The notes under the pieces are model-generated. The model saw only the letters and a list, made by a program, of their open reading frames with translations, was not told the DNA's origin and searched no databases. A DNA stretch of 64,000 nt, from positions 124,001-188,000 of the forward strand of contig NZ_CANMAH010000006.1 of the NCBI RefSeq assembly GCF_947495825.1. Reading direction: 5' to 3'. Both the position numbers and the translations under genes were made by a program. Shown here piece by piece: positions 9,293-18,294 of this stretch. Positions within the stretch are counted from its first letter, which is position 1; each line of letters starts with the position of its first letter. The stretch comes from an uncultured Psychrobacter sp. (lineage in GTDB: Bacteria > Pseudomonadota > Gammaproteobacteria > Pseudomonadales > Moraxellaceae).

Positions 9293-9968
9293 AATTTCTC
9301 TCAATAAGTCATAGGGAACGATAAAATTAAACGCATAGTAACAAAAAATCCCAATCTTGGTAACTGTTAATCATGGGATGAGGGTATTTTCCTTAATGTA
9401 CTGGCATACTAGCAGCCGATATCTAGCGCGACAATCTTTTTAAGCACTAATCTATTAAAACAAAACAGCGGTATATTAAAATATATTAAGTAAGTAGATA
9501 TTGAAGTTAGGTCAATCTAACACCACCAAGAAGGAAGTCGCTTGTACAGTCTTCTATCTATGTTTTTTATTAAGAGTAGGTTGTTTTTTGGACAGGTATA
9601 TAGCATGACATTTAATTGTTAAATATAAGCATCAGTGCTAATATCAAATGATTGACTATAGCGTCTGTCAGTACAGATAATAGCGGGTTTATCGTTCTTG
9701 TTATATAGAGCTATTTTATCAGCTAAGTTTTATTGATTAAGAGTTGAACGCAAGTAGTCACTGTATTTACTAGCAATAAAGCTTATTGTATTTTATCCTT
9801 TTTTATTCTTTTTCTTTGTTTAGGTTACCTAACTTGTTCACCATTTTTTCGTCTACACCTCGTCTATGTCGTCCACGCGCTTATCAAAAAGAAGCGCCTG
9901 CCGAACCTCCACCGACGACGCATTATTATTGTCCTAGCACAAAGGTAGTATTTGGTCTATCAGCACTG
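9293..9968. other. Divergent intergenic region between yajC and the CNNM gene
   Basis: About 680 bases with no convincing gene; it must hold the promoters for both flanking genes. The last 180 bases are open in frame with the CNNM gene (from a TTG at 9786) but the implied peptide looks non-coding and lacks a ribosome-binding site. No RNA-like structure was recognised. Confidence 0.4.
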
Positions 9969-11150
9969 ATGACTGTATTAATCACTATTTTACCTCATCC
10001 AGCACAGGCGGCTTTATCACAAGCTGCTGAAACCCCAGCGTCAGCGGCACCAACAGCTACCAGTATCGCTCTATTAATACTCTTTGTTGCTATTGCTATT
10101 GGCGTATCGTTTATTTGCTCTTTAGCAGAGTCCGCATTACTCAGTATGACCCCTTCATATATCGCTGATGTCGAAGAAAGCAATCCTAACAAAGCAAACA
10201 TGTTAAGACGCTTAAAGATTGACAACATCGATCAATCGCTAGCAGCTATTTTGACATTGAATACGGTCGCCCATACGCTAGGTTCGATTGGCGCTGGTGC
10301 ACAAGCAACCATTGTCTTTGGCAGCGCATGGTTTGGTCTGTTTTCTGCGATTATGACTTTGGCGATTTTATTCTTATCTGAGATCATTCCAAAAACATTA
10401 GGAACTGTCTACTGGCGTCAGCTAAGTGGCATAGTGGCTTACTTTGTACGCGGTATTATTCTTATCCTTTATCCTCTGATTTGGTTTTCAGAGCGTTTGA
10501 CAAAGTTACTGGTGCGCAGTAAAGAGACCCATGTCTTTAGTCGACGTGAGTTTGCTGCTCTTGCTAGTATAGGTGAGGAGTCAGGTCAGATTGATCCATT
10601 GGAGTCGCGGATTATTCGTAACTTGCTCGCTTTTGGCGCTATCAAAGTCGAAGATATTATGACACCGCGCTCAGTGATGCTGGCGTTTGAACAGAACAAA
10701 ACAGTCGCTGAAGTATTGGCCGATCGCCCAAAATTGACGTTTTCGCGGTTGCCCATTTATGATGGAGATTTGGATAACATCACAGGTTTTGTCCTAAAGA
10801 CGGACATGCTATTGGCGAAAGTTAATCATGCAATGCATAAGCCCTTGACCCAATTTGAACGAGAAATTACGTTTGTATTCTCAAAGATGAAGCTGTTTGA
10901 TTTATTAGAGTTAATGCTAAAAAATCGTATTCATATTGCTATTACTGTGGGTGAGTATGGCGAAGTTAAAGGTCTGGTGACTTTAGAAGATGTCTTTGAG
11001 ACTCTATTAGGCCTTGAGATCGTTGATGAAATAGATCGGGTTGAAGACATGCAGGCATTGGCACGTCAAATGATGGATAGGCGTGTGGAGCGCTTAGGTA
11101 TGAAGCTTAATGACGATGAAGAGATTACAGATGACAATACTAGATCCTAG
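9969..11150 (+). CDS. CNNM (DUF21) and CBS-pair membrane protein, CorC/HlyC-like
   Basis: An integral membrane protein with an N-terminal DUF21/CNNM domain (about four helices; ICSLAESALLSMTPSYI and LFLSEIIPKTLG are typical), then a cytoplasmic CBS pair (KVEDIMTPRSVMLAF, TFSRLPIYDGDL, GVKGL-like VTLEDVFETLLG). Relatives are linked to Mg2+ or Co2+ transport or resistance. The C-terminal CorC_HlyC domain found in many members is missing, so the protein ends soon after the CBS pair. The start is uncertain. The ATG at 9969 is the first ATG in frame and begins a short hydrophobic leader ending HPAQA, but a TTG at 9786 would add 61 residues. Neither has a good ribosome-binding site. Confidence 0.85.
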   Translation: MTVLITILPHPAQAALSQAAETPASAAPTATSIALLILFVAIAIGVSFICSLAESALLSMTPSYIADVEESNPNKANMLRRLKIDNIDQSLAAILTLNTVAHTLGSIGAGAQATIVFGSAWFGLFSAIMTLAILFLSEIIPKTLGTVYWRQLSGIVAYFVRGIILILYPLIWFSERLTKLLVRSKETHVFSRREFAALASIGEESGQIDPLESRIIRNLLAFGAIKVEDIMTPRSVMLAFEQNKTVAEVLADRPKLTFSRLPIYDGDLDNITGFVLKTDMLLAKVNHAMHKPLTQFEREITFVFSKMKLFDLLELMLKNRIHIAITVGEYGEVKGLVTLEDVFETLLGLEIVDEIDRVEDMQALARQMMDRRVERLGMKLNDDEEITDDNTRS

Positions 11151-11360
11151 TGAATGTATAAAAAATTGTTAGTGGTCTATAAAGGTGCGGATAGATAAGA
11201 AAATTAGGGTCAAGCAGTAGGATACTAGGTAGGTACGCATGCAATAATTACACATGGCGTTACATAGGTGTGAGTATTTAGTGATAGGCTAAAAATACCA
11301 TCAATAAAGTATAAATCACTCAACATAATTGGATAATTAGAAACTACCTTAAGGATTGCA

Positions 11361-11855
11361 ATGAAACAACTATGGAATAAAGGGCTATTAGCTCTCTTCA
11401 TAAAAAGTGCGAGCGTCGCTACGTTAGCAGCGGTGGTTGGTACTGCTGCTGTTACTGCTCAAGCTGCCACCATGAGTGAAGACTTGGTACAAAACTATGC
11501 TACTGCGATGAAATCAGCCGCCAATAACAATAACATCAATCAAGTTGCGCGTTTGGTATCTGATGATGCACTGATCTCCTTATCTAGAAAGGGCAAGTCA
11601 ACCAGCCTTGATAAAGATGCGTATTTAAAACTATTACAAGACAGCTGGAACCAAACTTCAAATTATCATTATGATATTAGTATCAATAATATCGTTACGA
11701 CTGGCTCACAAGCAAAGGCCAACGTGAAAACCGTTGAAAGCTGGGTAAAAGATGGCAAAAAAGTCTCATTTGTGACTACATCAAGAGTCACGCTTACTTT
11801 ATCGACTGGTAACGCTGTGCTGTTACGTGCAGTCTCTCAAGTAACGATTGATTAA
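11361..11855 (+). CDS. Secreted small protein, possible NTF2-like fold
   Basis: A 164-residue protein with a clear signal peptide (basic MKQLWNKG, hydrophobic core, cleavage near AVTAQA-AT at about residue 36). The mature part reads MSEDLVQNYATAMKSAAN...LVSDDALISLS, then alternating beta segments with WVKDGKKVSFVTTSRVTLTL. That pattern of helices followed by a curved sheet resembles NTF2-like/SnoaL proteins, but I cannot name a family with certainty. The ATG follows AAGGA. It lies between the CNNM gene and the MltD-like gene on the same strand. Function unknown; periplasmic location is inferred. Confidence 0.75.
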   Translation: MKQLWNKGLLALFIKSASVATLAAVVGTAAVTAQAATMSEDLVQNYATAMKSAANNNNINQVARLVSDDALISLSRKGKSTSLDKDAYLKLLQDSWNQTSNYHYDISINNIVTTGSQAKANVKTVESWVKDGKKVSFVTTSRVTLTLSTGNAVLLRAVSQVTID

Positions 11856-11964
11856 TTTAAATTTTGCAGATCATCTTCTATAGAAGTATGGTCTGTCTCT
11901 TGTATTGTATATTATACTGTCGATTGTCCTCATTACTTCTCGTCGCTAGGAATCTTCTATCATC

Positions 11965-14946
11965 ATGTCTACTGTGTCATCAAAAACCCAATCATTTATA
12001 GCCTTGCCATTGACACTTGCGGTGTCAACCTTGCTTATCAGCGCATGTAGCAATACGTCAGCGGTAAAAAATACCGGTGCTACCAATAGCTCGTCTGTCG
12101 TGAATAAACGTCCAGCCAAACAGTCTGGAGCTGCTCGCCCAAGTACGAGTGATGACTACTCAACTGCATTTTTGGATGCAGAAAGCCTAGATGAGTTGGC
12201 AGACTTGTTAGAAGCGACTGATATGACCATGGTTGAAGACAACAAACTGGCTATTCAGCAATACGGTGATCTGTGGAATCGTCTAAGAGCTGGTTATCGT
12301 ATGAACGGTGGTCAGCCTATTTACAACCAGCGTATCGAAGGGCAAAAGAGTTGGTTTACTAGCAGGCAAGATTATTTAAACCGATTGACTGCGCGTGCCA
12401 GTCGTTATATTTACCATACAGTACGCGAAGCTGAGCGTCGCAATATTCCAACTGAGCTTGCTCTATTACCAGTAATTGAAAGCTCCTATGATCCGAGTGG
12501 CACCAGTAGTGCAGCGGCAGCAGGTTTGTGGCAGTTTATTCCAAGTACTGGCCGGATTTATGGTTTGAATCAAAGTAGTACCTATGATGGTCGCCGTGAT
12601 GTGATTGAATCGACACGTGCAGCCTATGACTTTTTGACAGCATTATACAATCAATTCGGTAGTTGGGAGCTGGCATTAGCAGCCTATAACGCAGGCCCTG
12701 GCCGTGTACAAAAAGCCATCGATGCCAATGCCGCTCGTGGTCTGCCCACTGACTATTGGTCACTTAGACTGCCTACTGAAACGATGAACTATGTACCACG
12801 CTTTTTGGCGGTGGCCGAAATCGTCGCTAAGCCTGAACAGTATGGCGTGTATCTACCAGCTATTGCCAACCGTCAGCATTTTCGTAGTGTGCCGGTGAAC
12901 TATGGTGTCAGTTTGGCTGAAGTGTCACAAGTGACTGGTGTCAGCTATGATGAACTAGAGAGACTAAACACGGCTCTTACCTCAGGACGTGTTGATGCTT
13001 CAGGCCCACAGCGTATCATTATCCCCAATGATATTAGTACCAATCTTGACGCCAAACTTATATCGCTAAGAGGTAATGGCACAAGTAATGTCATTGCATC
13101 AAGCAATACGAGCAGCTCAAGCAGTACTACTGCGCCAAGTTATAACAGTCAGCCGTATACTAGCTCGTCATTACCTTCTACTGGTAGCGGCTTGGCAGAT
13201 TACGCGGCTAGTGCAAGCGTGCCGCAGCAAACAACCAGTTATATCTCCCCGACATCGTCTCGTGGCTCTGGATATAATAGTAGTTCAACAGCTCGCACCG
13301 AACCGCCTATTACAAGTAAAGAGATCAGTAAGATTAATGCTGAGCTACAAAGCAGTAATAGCTTACCGACGACTTCTGCACAGATTACCCAAAACAATAC
13401 CATCGTCCAAGAGCCTCCGCTTAGTAAAGAAGAGCGCGACTTCATCGCCAATCAGATTCGAGCCAAAACGCCTGAAACCGACGTTATCAATGCTGATGGC
13501 AACATCAATCTGTCAGCAGTGCAGACGCAGCAGTCTATTTTGGAGGCCAGTGGGGAAGATAAAAAACTTAGCTTTGCAAAAACGCCAGTCAGTAAGCCAA
13601 AACCTCAAGGTAAACGTACGACTTATACCGTAAAACGCGGTGACACCTTATCAAATATTGCCAGTCGTGCAGGCGTAAGCTGGCGCGATATCACTGAATG
13701 GAATCAGATCGATGCCAAGGCAAAGCTACTATCTGGTAGCACTTTATATCTGTACGATGCCAAGCCCATTGAGCCATTGAGTAGTGCAAATACACAGACC
13801 AAAGACCAGCCAGACAGTTACATTGTACAATCGGGTGACACCCTTATCGGTACGGCAAACCGCTTTGGCTTATCAGTGACACAGCTAGCAACTTACAATA
13901 ATTTGAGTAGCCGTTCTGATTTATTAAAAGGTCAAAAACTGTGGTTAATACCAGGCAAAGTTACCGCTCCAGCCACAACGCCTGCTGCACCCTCTACTAA
14001 AGCTCGTAAATCTAGCACTGCGACTAAAAACTACAGAGTAAAACCTGGTGATGGTCTCATTGCGTTAGCGCGTCAGTTTGGTATGGCAGCCAATACGCTG
14101 GCCAGTCTCAATGGTATTCGGGCAACAGACTCTTTATACGTAGGTCAAACGCTCAAAGTACCTGATAGTGTCGATCTTTCTGCCAATAACAATTCTAGTA
14201 GTACAAATACGAGCAGTGCTAATAGCTCAGTCTCTACCAGTCGCTATACAGTAAAGTCAGGAGAGACACTAATTGGTATTGCTAATAGTATTGGTGTCAG
14301 TGCAGAAGAGGTCGCGGCAGTGAATAGCAATTTTAATGCTAAAGCTCGCTTGCAACGCGGGCAGACAATTAAGGTGCCTGTATCAAAAGCAGAAGTAAAT
14401 CGCCAATTAAACAATCAACCCATAAGCTATAAAGTACAATCCGGTGATAGCTTAACAGGGGTGGCCCGTCGCTATAATATTGGTATCAGTGACTTAGCAG
14501 CAGCCAATGGTCTGAGTACGACTTCAAACTTAATACGTGGTCGTACTATCACTATTCCAGCCAGTGGCAGTGCCCGCGCTGCTAGTAATAATACCAGCTC
14601 TAGTAGCCAAAGTACGGCAACCAGCAGTAGTGGCAAAGTGCTTGGCAACACTGAAAATTATAGAGTACAGTCAGGCGATGGTTTGATTGCTTTATCACGT
14701 CGTTTTGGTATTGCAGTAGAGGATTTGGCAGCGACCAATAATATGGCGACCAATGCTCAGCTACAGCGCGGCCAAACCATCAAAGTCCCTAAGGCTACGG
14801 TGCGATATACGGTTGGCTCTGGTGATAGTCTTATCGGACTGGCTCGTAAGTATGGGGTCTCAACCCAAGAGCTTGCTGATATGAACAATATCGCGGCAGA
14901 TACTATGCTACAACGTGGTCAACGCCTGACAGTACCTAATCGCTAA
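11965..14946 (+). CDS. mltD: MltD-like lytic transglycosylase lipoprotein with seven LysM repeats
   Basis: This cell-wall enzyme cleaves peptidoglycan glycan strands. The order is: signal peptide with lipobox ISAC (lipid-carrying Cys28), a goose-lysozyme-like SLT domain with catalytic Glu172 in LALLPVIESSYDP and AAAGLWQFIPSTGRIYGL, the AYNAGPGRVQKAI motif, a degenerate LysM-like stretch, then a Ser/Thr-rich linker. Seven clear LysM domains follow from about residue 552 to the end, each starting like YTVKRGDTL or YRVQSGDGL and ending in a KVP-type strand. E. coli MltD has 452 residues and two LysM; this protein has 993. The repeats are divergent, not recent copies. The gene stands alone with its own terminator. 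Confidence 0.93.
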   Translation: MSTVSSKTQSFIALPLTLAVSTLLISACSNTSAVKNTGATNSSSVVNKRPAKQSGAARPSTSDDYSTAFLDAESLDELADLLEATDMTMVEDNKLAIQQYGDLWNRLRAGYRMNGGQPIYNQRIEGQKSWFTSRQDYLNRLTARASRYIYHTVREAERRNIPTELALLPVIESSYDPSGTSSAAAAGLWQFIPSTGRIYGLNQSSTYDGRRDVIESTRAAYDFLTALYNQFGSWELALAAYNAGPGRVQKAIDANAARGLPTDYWSLRLPTETMNYVPRFLAVAEIVAKPEQYGVYLPAIANRQHFRSVPVNYGVSLAEVSQVTGVSYDELERLNTALTSGRVDASGPQRIIIPNDISTNLDAKLISLRGNGTSNVIASSNTSSSSSTTAPSYNSQPYTSSSLPSTGSGLADYAASASVPQQTTSYISPTSSRGSGYNSSSTARTEPPITSKEISKINAELQSSNSLPTTSAQITQNNTIVQEPPLSKEERDFIANQIRAKTPETDVINADGNINLSAVQTQQSILEASGEDKKLSFAKTPVSKPKPQGKRTTYTVKRGDTLSNIASRAGVSWRDITEWNQIDAKAKLLSGSTLYLYDAKPIEPLSSANTQTKDQPDSYIVQSGDTLIGTANRFGLSVTQLATYNNLSSRSDLLKGQKLWLIPGKVTAPATTPAAPSTKARKSSTATKNYRVKPGDGLIALARQFGMAANTLASLNGIRATDSLYVGQTLKVPDSVDLSANNNSSSTNTSSANSSVSTSRYTVKSGETLIGIANSIGVSAEEVAAVNSNFNAKARLQRGQTIKVPVSKAEVNRQLNNQPISYKVQSGDSLTGVARRYNIGISDLAAANGLSTTSNLIRGRTITIPASGSARAASNNTSSSSQSTATSSSGKVLGNTENYRVQSGDGLIALSRRFGIAVEDLAATNNMATNAQLQRGQTIKVPKATVRYTVGSGDSLIGLARKYGVSTQELADMNNIAADTMLQRGQRLTVPNR

Positions 14947-14981
14947 CCTGTCATTGCTTACGATTAATATAATGCAATAAT

Positions 14982-15016
14982 AAAAAAGCTGCTCTTATTT
15001 AGGAGCAGCTTTTTTG
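14982..15016. terminator. Bidirectional terminator between mltD-like and mltF-like genes
   Basis: Stem AAAAAAGCTGCTC / GAGCAGCTTTTTT with an eight-base loop between two convergent genes. Confidence 0.9.
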
Positions 15017-15039
15017 TGTTTTTCTATAAGCTTATTTGC

Positions 15040-16248
15040 TTAAACCATACGAGTTTTAATCGTTTCAAGATAGCTTCTGATATTACTTACATAATGCATC
15101 GCCTGTCCATAACGACTATTGGAAGCTCTGTTTTCTGACAAATACGTATAGACGTTCGCCCAGCTTTTATCATCGATACCTGCATCACTTAATTTGCGCT
15201 GTATACGTTTGACCGCATTGGGGCCCATGTTATAAGCAGCAAGCGCAAACCAGATACGGTCAGTCTTTGGCACATCAGCAAAGTCAGCTTTCATCTGCTC
15301 TAAATAACGAGCACCGCCGCCGATGCTTTGATAAGGATCGACACGATCTGAGACGCCCATTGCTTTTGCAGTGTTGTTGGTGAGCATCATCAAACCGCGT
15401 ACGCCTGTCGGTGATACGGCATTGGCATCTAGATGCGACTCTTGATAACCCATCGCTACTAGCAACTCCCAATCATGATTATAATTGCGGGCTTGTTCTT
15501 CAAAAGAAGACTGGTAATCAGGCAGCTTTTCTGTCAATGTCTTTTTAAAATGATCTTGGCTATAAGCATCTTTTAGTAAGTCTTGATTATAAAATGCAGC
15601 AAGCTTTTGGGTGTTTTCAAGCTTGATACTATCACACAAGAAGTAACTGGCTTTTTGGGATAATGGATCATCCGCTTGGTTAAATGTCCAGCTAACTTTA
15701 GGATGTAAGCCATTTTTTGTTAAGCTGGCATCATAACCGCAACTGACATTAATAGAGGACAAATCTAGCTGGCTTTTTAGCTGCGTACTCGCCGTTGTCA
15801 ATGCCATATCAGCGTCACCTGATTTTAGCGCTCTTAATGCTGCCTCTTCGCTAGCATAAGCTTTTAAGTCAATCTCAACGCCAAGCTCATCAGCATAACT
15901 ACGTACTAGGTCAAAACCAAAGCCGTGTTGAAAGCCATCGGTCGCAAAATAAGTGCTGTCTCCTGGGACAGCTGCGATCGTGAGAGTCTCCTCGAGCATC
16001 ACTTTCGCATAAGTTGGTACTGCCGAGTCCATCATGGTGAGACTTTCAGCAGGCAAAGAGAGAAGGGCAATACTAGATACTTGTGCCATCTTTTTCGTTT
16101 TGGCAAAACGGGTCAACTTGGTAGGGGTAACGGATGAAACGATGTTACTTTTGGTGCTAAGTGAGCGCTTGGATGGACGCAGTAAATAAGAAATACGGCG
16201 TTTAGCACCTTGCGCAGATACTTTTACACGATAAGTAATACGCTGCAT
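15040..16248 (-). CDS. MltF-like membrane-bound lytic transglycosylase
   Basis: A 402-residue protein with two domains: an SBP_bac_3-like solute-binding domain (about residues 88-210, TLTIAAVPGDSTYFATDGFQ and GFGFDLVRSYADELG) and a C-terminal SLT lytic transglycosylase domain with catalytic Glu270 in AMGYQESHLDANAVSPTG, RGLMMLT and AAYNMGPNAVKRI. This is the MltF (YfhD) architecture. The start at 16248 is well supported by GGAG seven bases upstream. Oddly, the N-terminus has no standard signal peptide: about 53 Lys/Arg/Ser-rich residues precede a weak hydrophobic patch (VSSIALLSLPA). E. coli MltF is about 518 aa, so this is a short version. How it reaches the envelope is unclear. Confidence 0.88.
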   Translation of the reverse strand: MQRITYRVKVSAQGAKRRISYLLRPSKRSLSTKSNIVSSVTPTKLTRFAKTKKMAQVSSIALLSLPAESLTMMDSAVPTYAKVMLEETLTIAAVPGDSTYFATDGFQHGFGFDLVRSYADELGVEIDLKAYASEEAALRALKSGDADMALTTASTQLKSQLDLSSINVSCGYDASLTKNGLHPKVSWTFNQADDPLSQKASYFLCDSIKLENTQKLAAFYNQDLLKDAYSQDHFKKTLTEKLPDYQSSFEEQARNYNHDWELLVAMGYQESHLDANAVSPTGVRGLMMLTNNTAKAMGVSDRVDPYQSIGGGARYLEQMKADFADVPKTDRIWFALAAYNMGPNAVKRIQRKLSDAGIDDKSWANVYTYLSENRASNSRYGQAMHYVSNIRSYLETIKTRMV

Positions 16249-17127
16249 GGATGTCTCCTGATGTTAGCCATCCTGCTTACCGCAAAGCTGCCATCATATT
16301 AATGTTTACGTAAATAATAAGTAGACATTTCGAGGGTAGCTTAGATGTCATACAGCTCGTAAATTCAGATCGTTAATAATACGGATCTTAATGTTATAAG
16401 CATTACAACATCCCAATCAATATAATAGTGAGTTTATAAAACAGCATCATAAACCGTATGCCACAGCCTTAAGCATGTTAAAAATAACATCACCCAATTA
16501 AAACGGCATAAATAAAGACAAAGGACAATGACAGTTACGTCCCCTTCATCAATAATGGCTGAAAATATGCTTAAAACATTATATTGACTATAGGTAAGGT
16601 CATGAGTAAGTTATTGAGACAAAAATTAAATAACAACTTGCCATAAAATCAAACAATATAAATCATAAATGATTGATTATATTGGCAATGTTATGCTGTC
16701 CAGCAATGTTAATAATTAATCGTATGAGCTTTGAGATATCAATTATTTATAACGTAAATGCTATCTTGTCTCGTACAATTAAGTTATAAAACTATTGCAA
16801 CGTCACGCTAAAAAAGCATCAATCGTAATTTATAGTAAATACACAAATTATCACTTATTAGCTTGGCGCTATAACCGGAGGCCATAGTAAATGGGAAGTT
16901 TCATGACAAAACATTCTCTTGTTAGTTGACTTTATATGGCTTATAAGGCCATTATTCAAGTAAAGTTAATTAAAGAGTGATAAAACTTAACAATTTGGTA
17001 ATAGACGGTCAAAAACAGCCATTATATTCATGTAAACGAATAAAGTCTATTTTATCGACAATTAAACGGTACTACATTAATATTTTTTAAGAAAGCTCTA
17101 CTTTTAAGAGAGCTCTATGGTGTAGGT
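16249..17127. other. Long AT-rich non-coding gap upstream of the mltF-like gene
   Basis: Nearly 880 bases without a supported gene, the longest gap in the window. One curiosity is a strong ribosome-binding site (CCGGAGG, 16875-16881) nine bases before an ATG at 16891 that opens only a 12-codon ORF (MGSFMTKHSLVS), followed by a short hairpin (ATGGCTTATAAGGCCAT, about 16935-16951). This could be a leader peptide, a relic or chance. No tRNA or known RNA was recognised. Confidence 0.4.
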
Positions 17128-17985
17128 TTAAGCAGGATTATCGATATCGATAAATGTCACTGGTAGTCCAAAGTGCTGAGCCACCAACTCTCCAAGCGCT
17201 TGAATACCACCGCGTTCTGTCGCATGATGTCCACAAGCAAAGTAGTCAATCCCAAGCTCGCGCGCGCTATGTGTGGTACGTTCAGATATCTCACCAGATA
17301 GATATGCATCACATTCCATCATAGCGGCCTGCTCAATCATATCCTGCGCACCGCCTGTACATAAGCCTATACGTTCGATCAGTTTTGTGTGGTTTGTCTC
17401 ACCTTCGTTTGTTAAGCGACAGTCATTTGGTAGAGAGTCACTTAGTGAGAAATCACTTGAAATATGTAGAGGCACGCGCCCTAGTGCTTGAGTAATCGTT
17501 TGGATTAGGGTTTTGGCACTTTGCGGCTCACAAATAGCGATATTGCCAACAGGATGGGATTCATGAGGGTAGAGTGCTTCCGTGATAGTCAATCCTAGCA
17601 TCTCAGCGAGTTTGGCATTATTACCGATGATAGGGTGCGCATCAAGAGGTAGATGATAGCCAATCATAGAGATACCGTGCTGCATCAATTTGCGAATGCG
17701 CCGACCTTTCATACCAGTGATAGTTTCAGGCTCACCTTTCCAAAAGTAGCCATGATGTACCATAATCGCGTCGGCTTTTGCCTCGATAGCAGCATCGATC
17801 AAGGCTTCACAAGCAGTAACGCCTGTCACAATACGTTTGATAGGTTGCCCGCCATCTACTTGCAAGCCATTTGGGGCATAGTCTTTAAAGGCGTTTGCAG
17901 ATAAATAGTCATCGCAAAACTGTGTTAACGCTTGGGCAGTAATCGCTATATTTAACGAGTCGTTTAATGGGTCTTTGGCTGGCAT
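17128..17985 (-). CDS. NIF3/YbgI family dinuclear metal-centre protein
   Basis: A 285-residue member of the NIF3 family (annotated GTP cyclohydrolase I type 2 homologue or YbgI). Family motifs: YAPNGLQVDG near residue 38, the metal-binding MVHHGYFWKGE, HLPLDAHPIIGNN, and the C-terminal DAYLSGEISERTTHSARE and FACGHHATERGG, which supply His and Glu ligands. It is slightly longer than the E. coli protein (247). The ATG follows AAGGACACCTA. A role in the cell is not settled for this family. It is divergent from the downstream protease gene and not obviously in an operon. Confidence 0.92.
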   Translation of the reverse strand: MPAKDPLNDSLNIAITAQALTQFCDDYLSANAFKDYAPNGLQVDGGQPIKRIVTGVTACEALIDAAIEAKADAIMVHHGYFWKGEPETITGMKGRRIRKLMQHGISMIGYHLPLDAHPIIGNNAKLAEMLGLTITEALYPHESHPVGNIAICEPQSAKTLIQTITQALGRVPLHISSDFSLSDSLPNDCRLTNEGETNHTKLIERIGLCTGGAQDMIEQAAMMECDAYLSGEISERTTHSARELGIDYFACGHHATERGGIQALGELVAQHFGLPVTFIDIDNPA

Positions 17986-18294
17986 TAGGTGTCCTTATCA
18001 TGTAAGTTTAGAAGTCGTTGTTTTAGTTAATCAGATAATCGAAGTACATAAATTTTGTAGTAAACATTTTAGCATGATGTTGCAAATGAGTAGATAAACC
18101 CCATAACTGAAATGGTACACGATACGTTACTATTTTAGGGTATGGCCAGTTATAATTTACATACGTGAGCCTGCTGAATGAAACGCTTTTGACTGATTTT
18201 GTGGTAGCTGGTAGTAAACACAAATAGCAAGCATAGATTAGTCATTATCCTACCGTATTTAACACTGTTTGATTAAATTTATAGAGGTTTATAT
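17986..18294. other. Divergent promoter region before the DegS-like gene
   Basis: A 309-base AT-rich stretch between divergent genes. No ORF or RNA is supported. AGAGG lies seven bases before the ATG at 18295. I could not pick a convincing promoter pair. Confidence 0.4.

Noticed and set aside
13076-13633. 185-codon ORF inside the MltD-like gene in another frame
   Set aside because: It overlaps the Ser/Thr linker and the start of the LysM region of a well-supported protein; low-complexity sequence leaves alternative frames open by chance.
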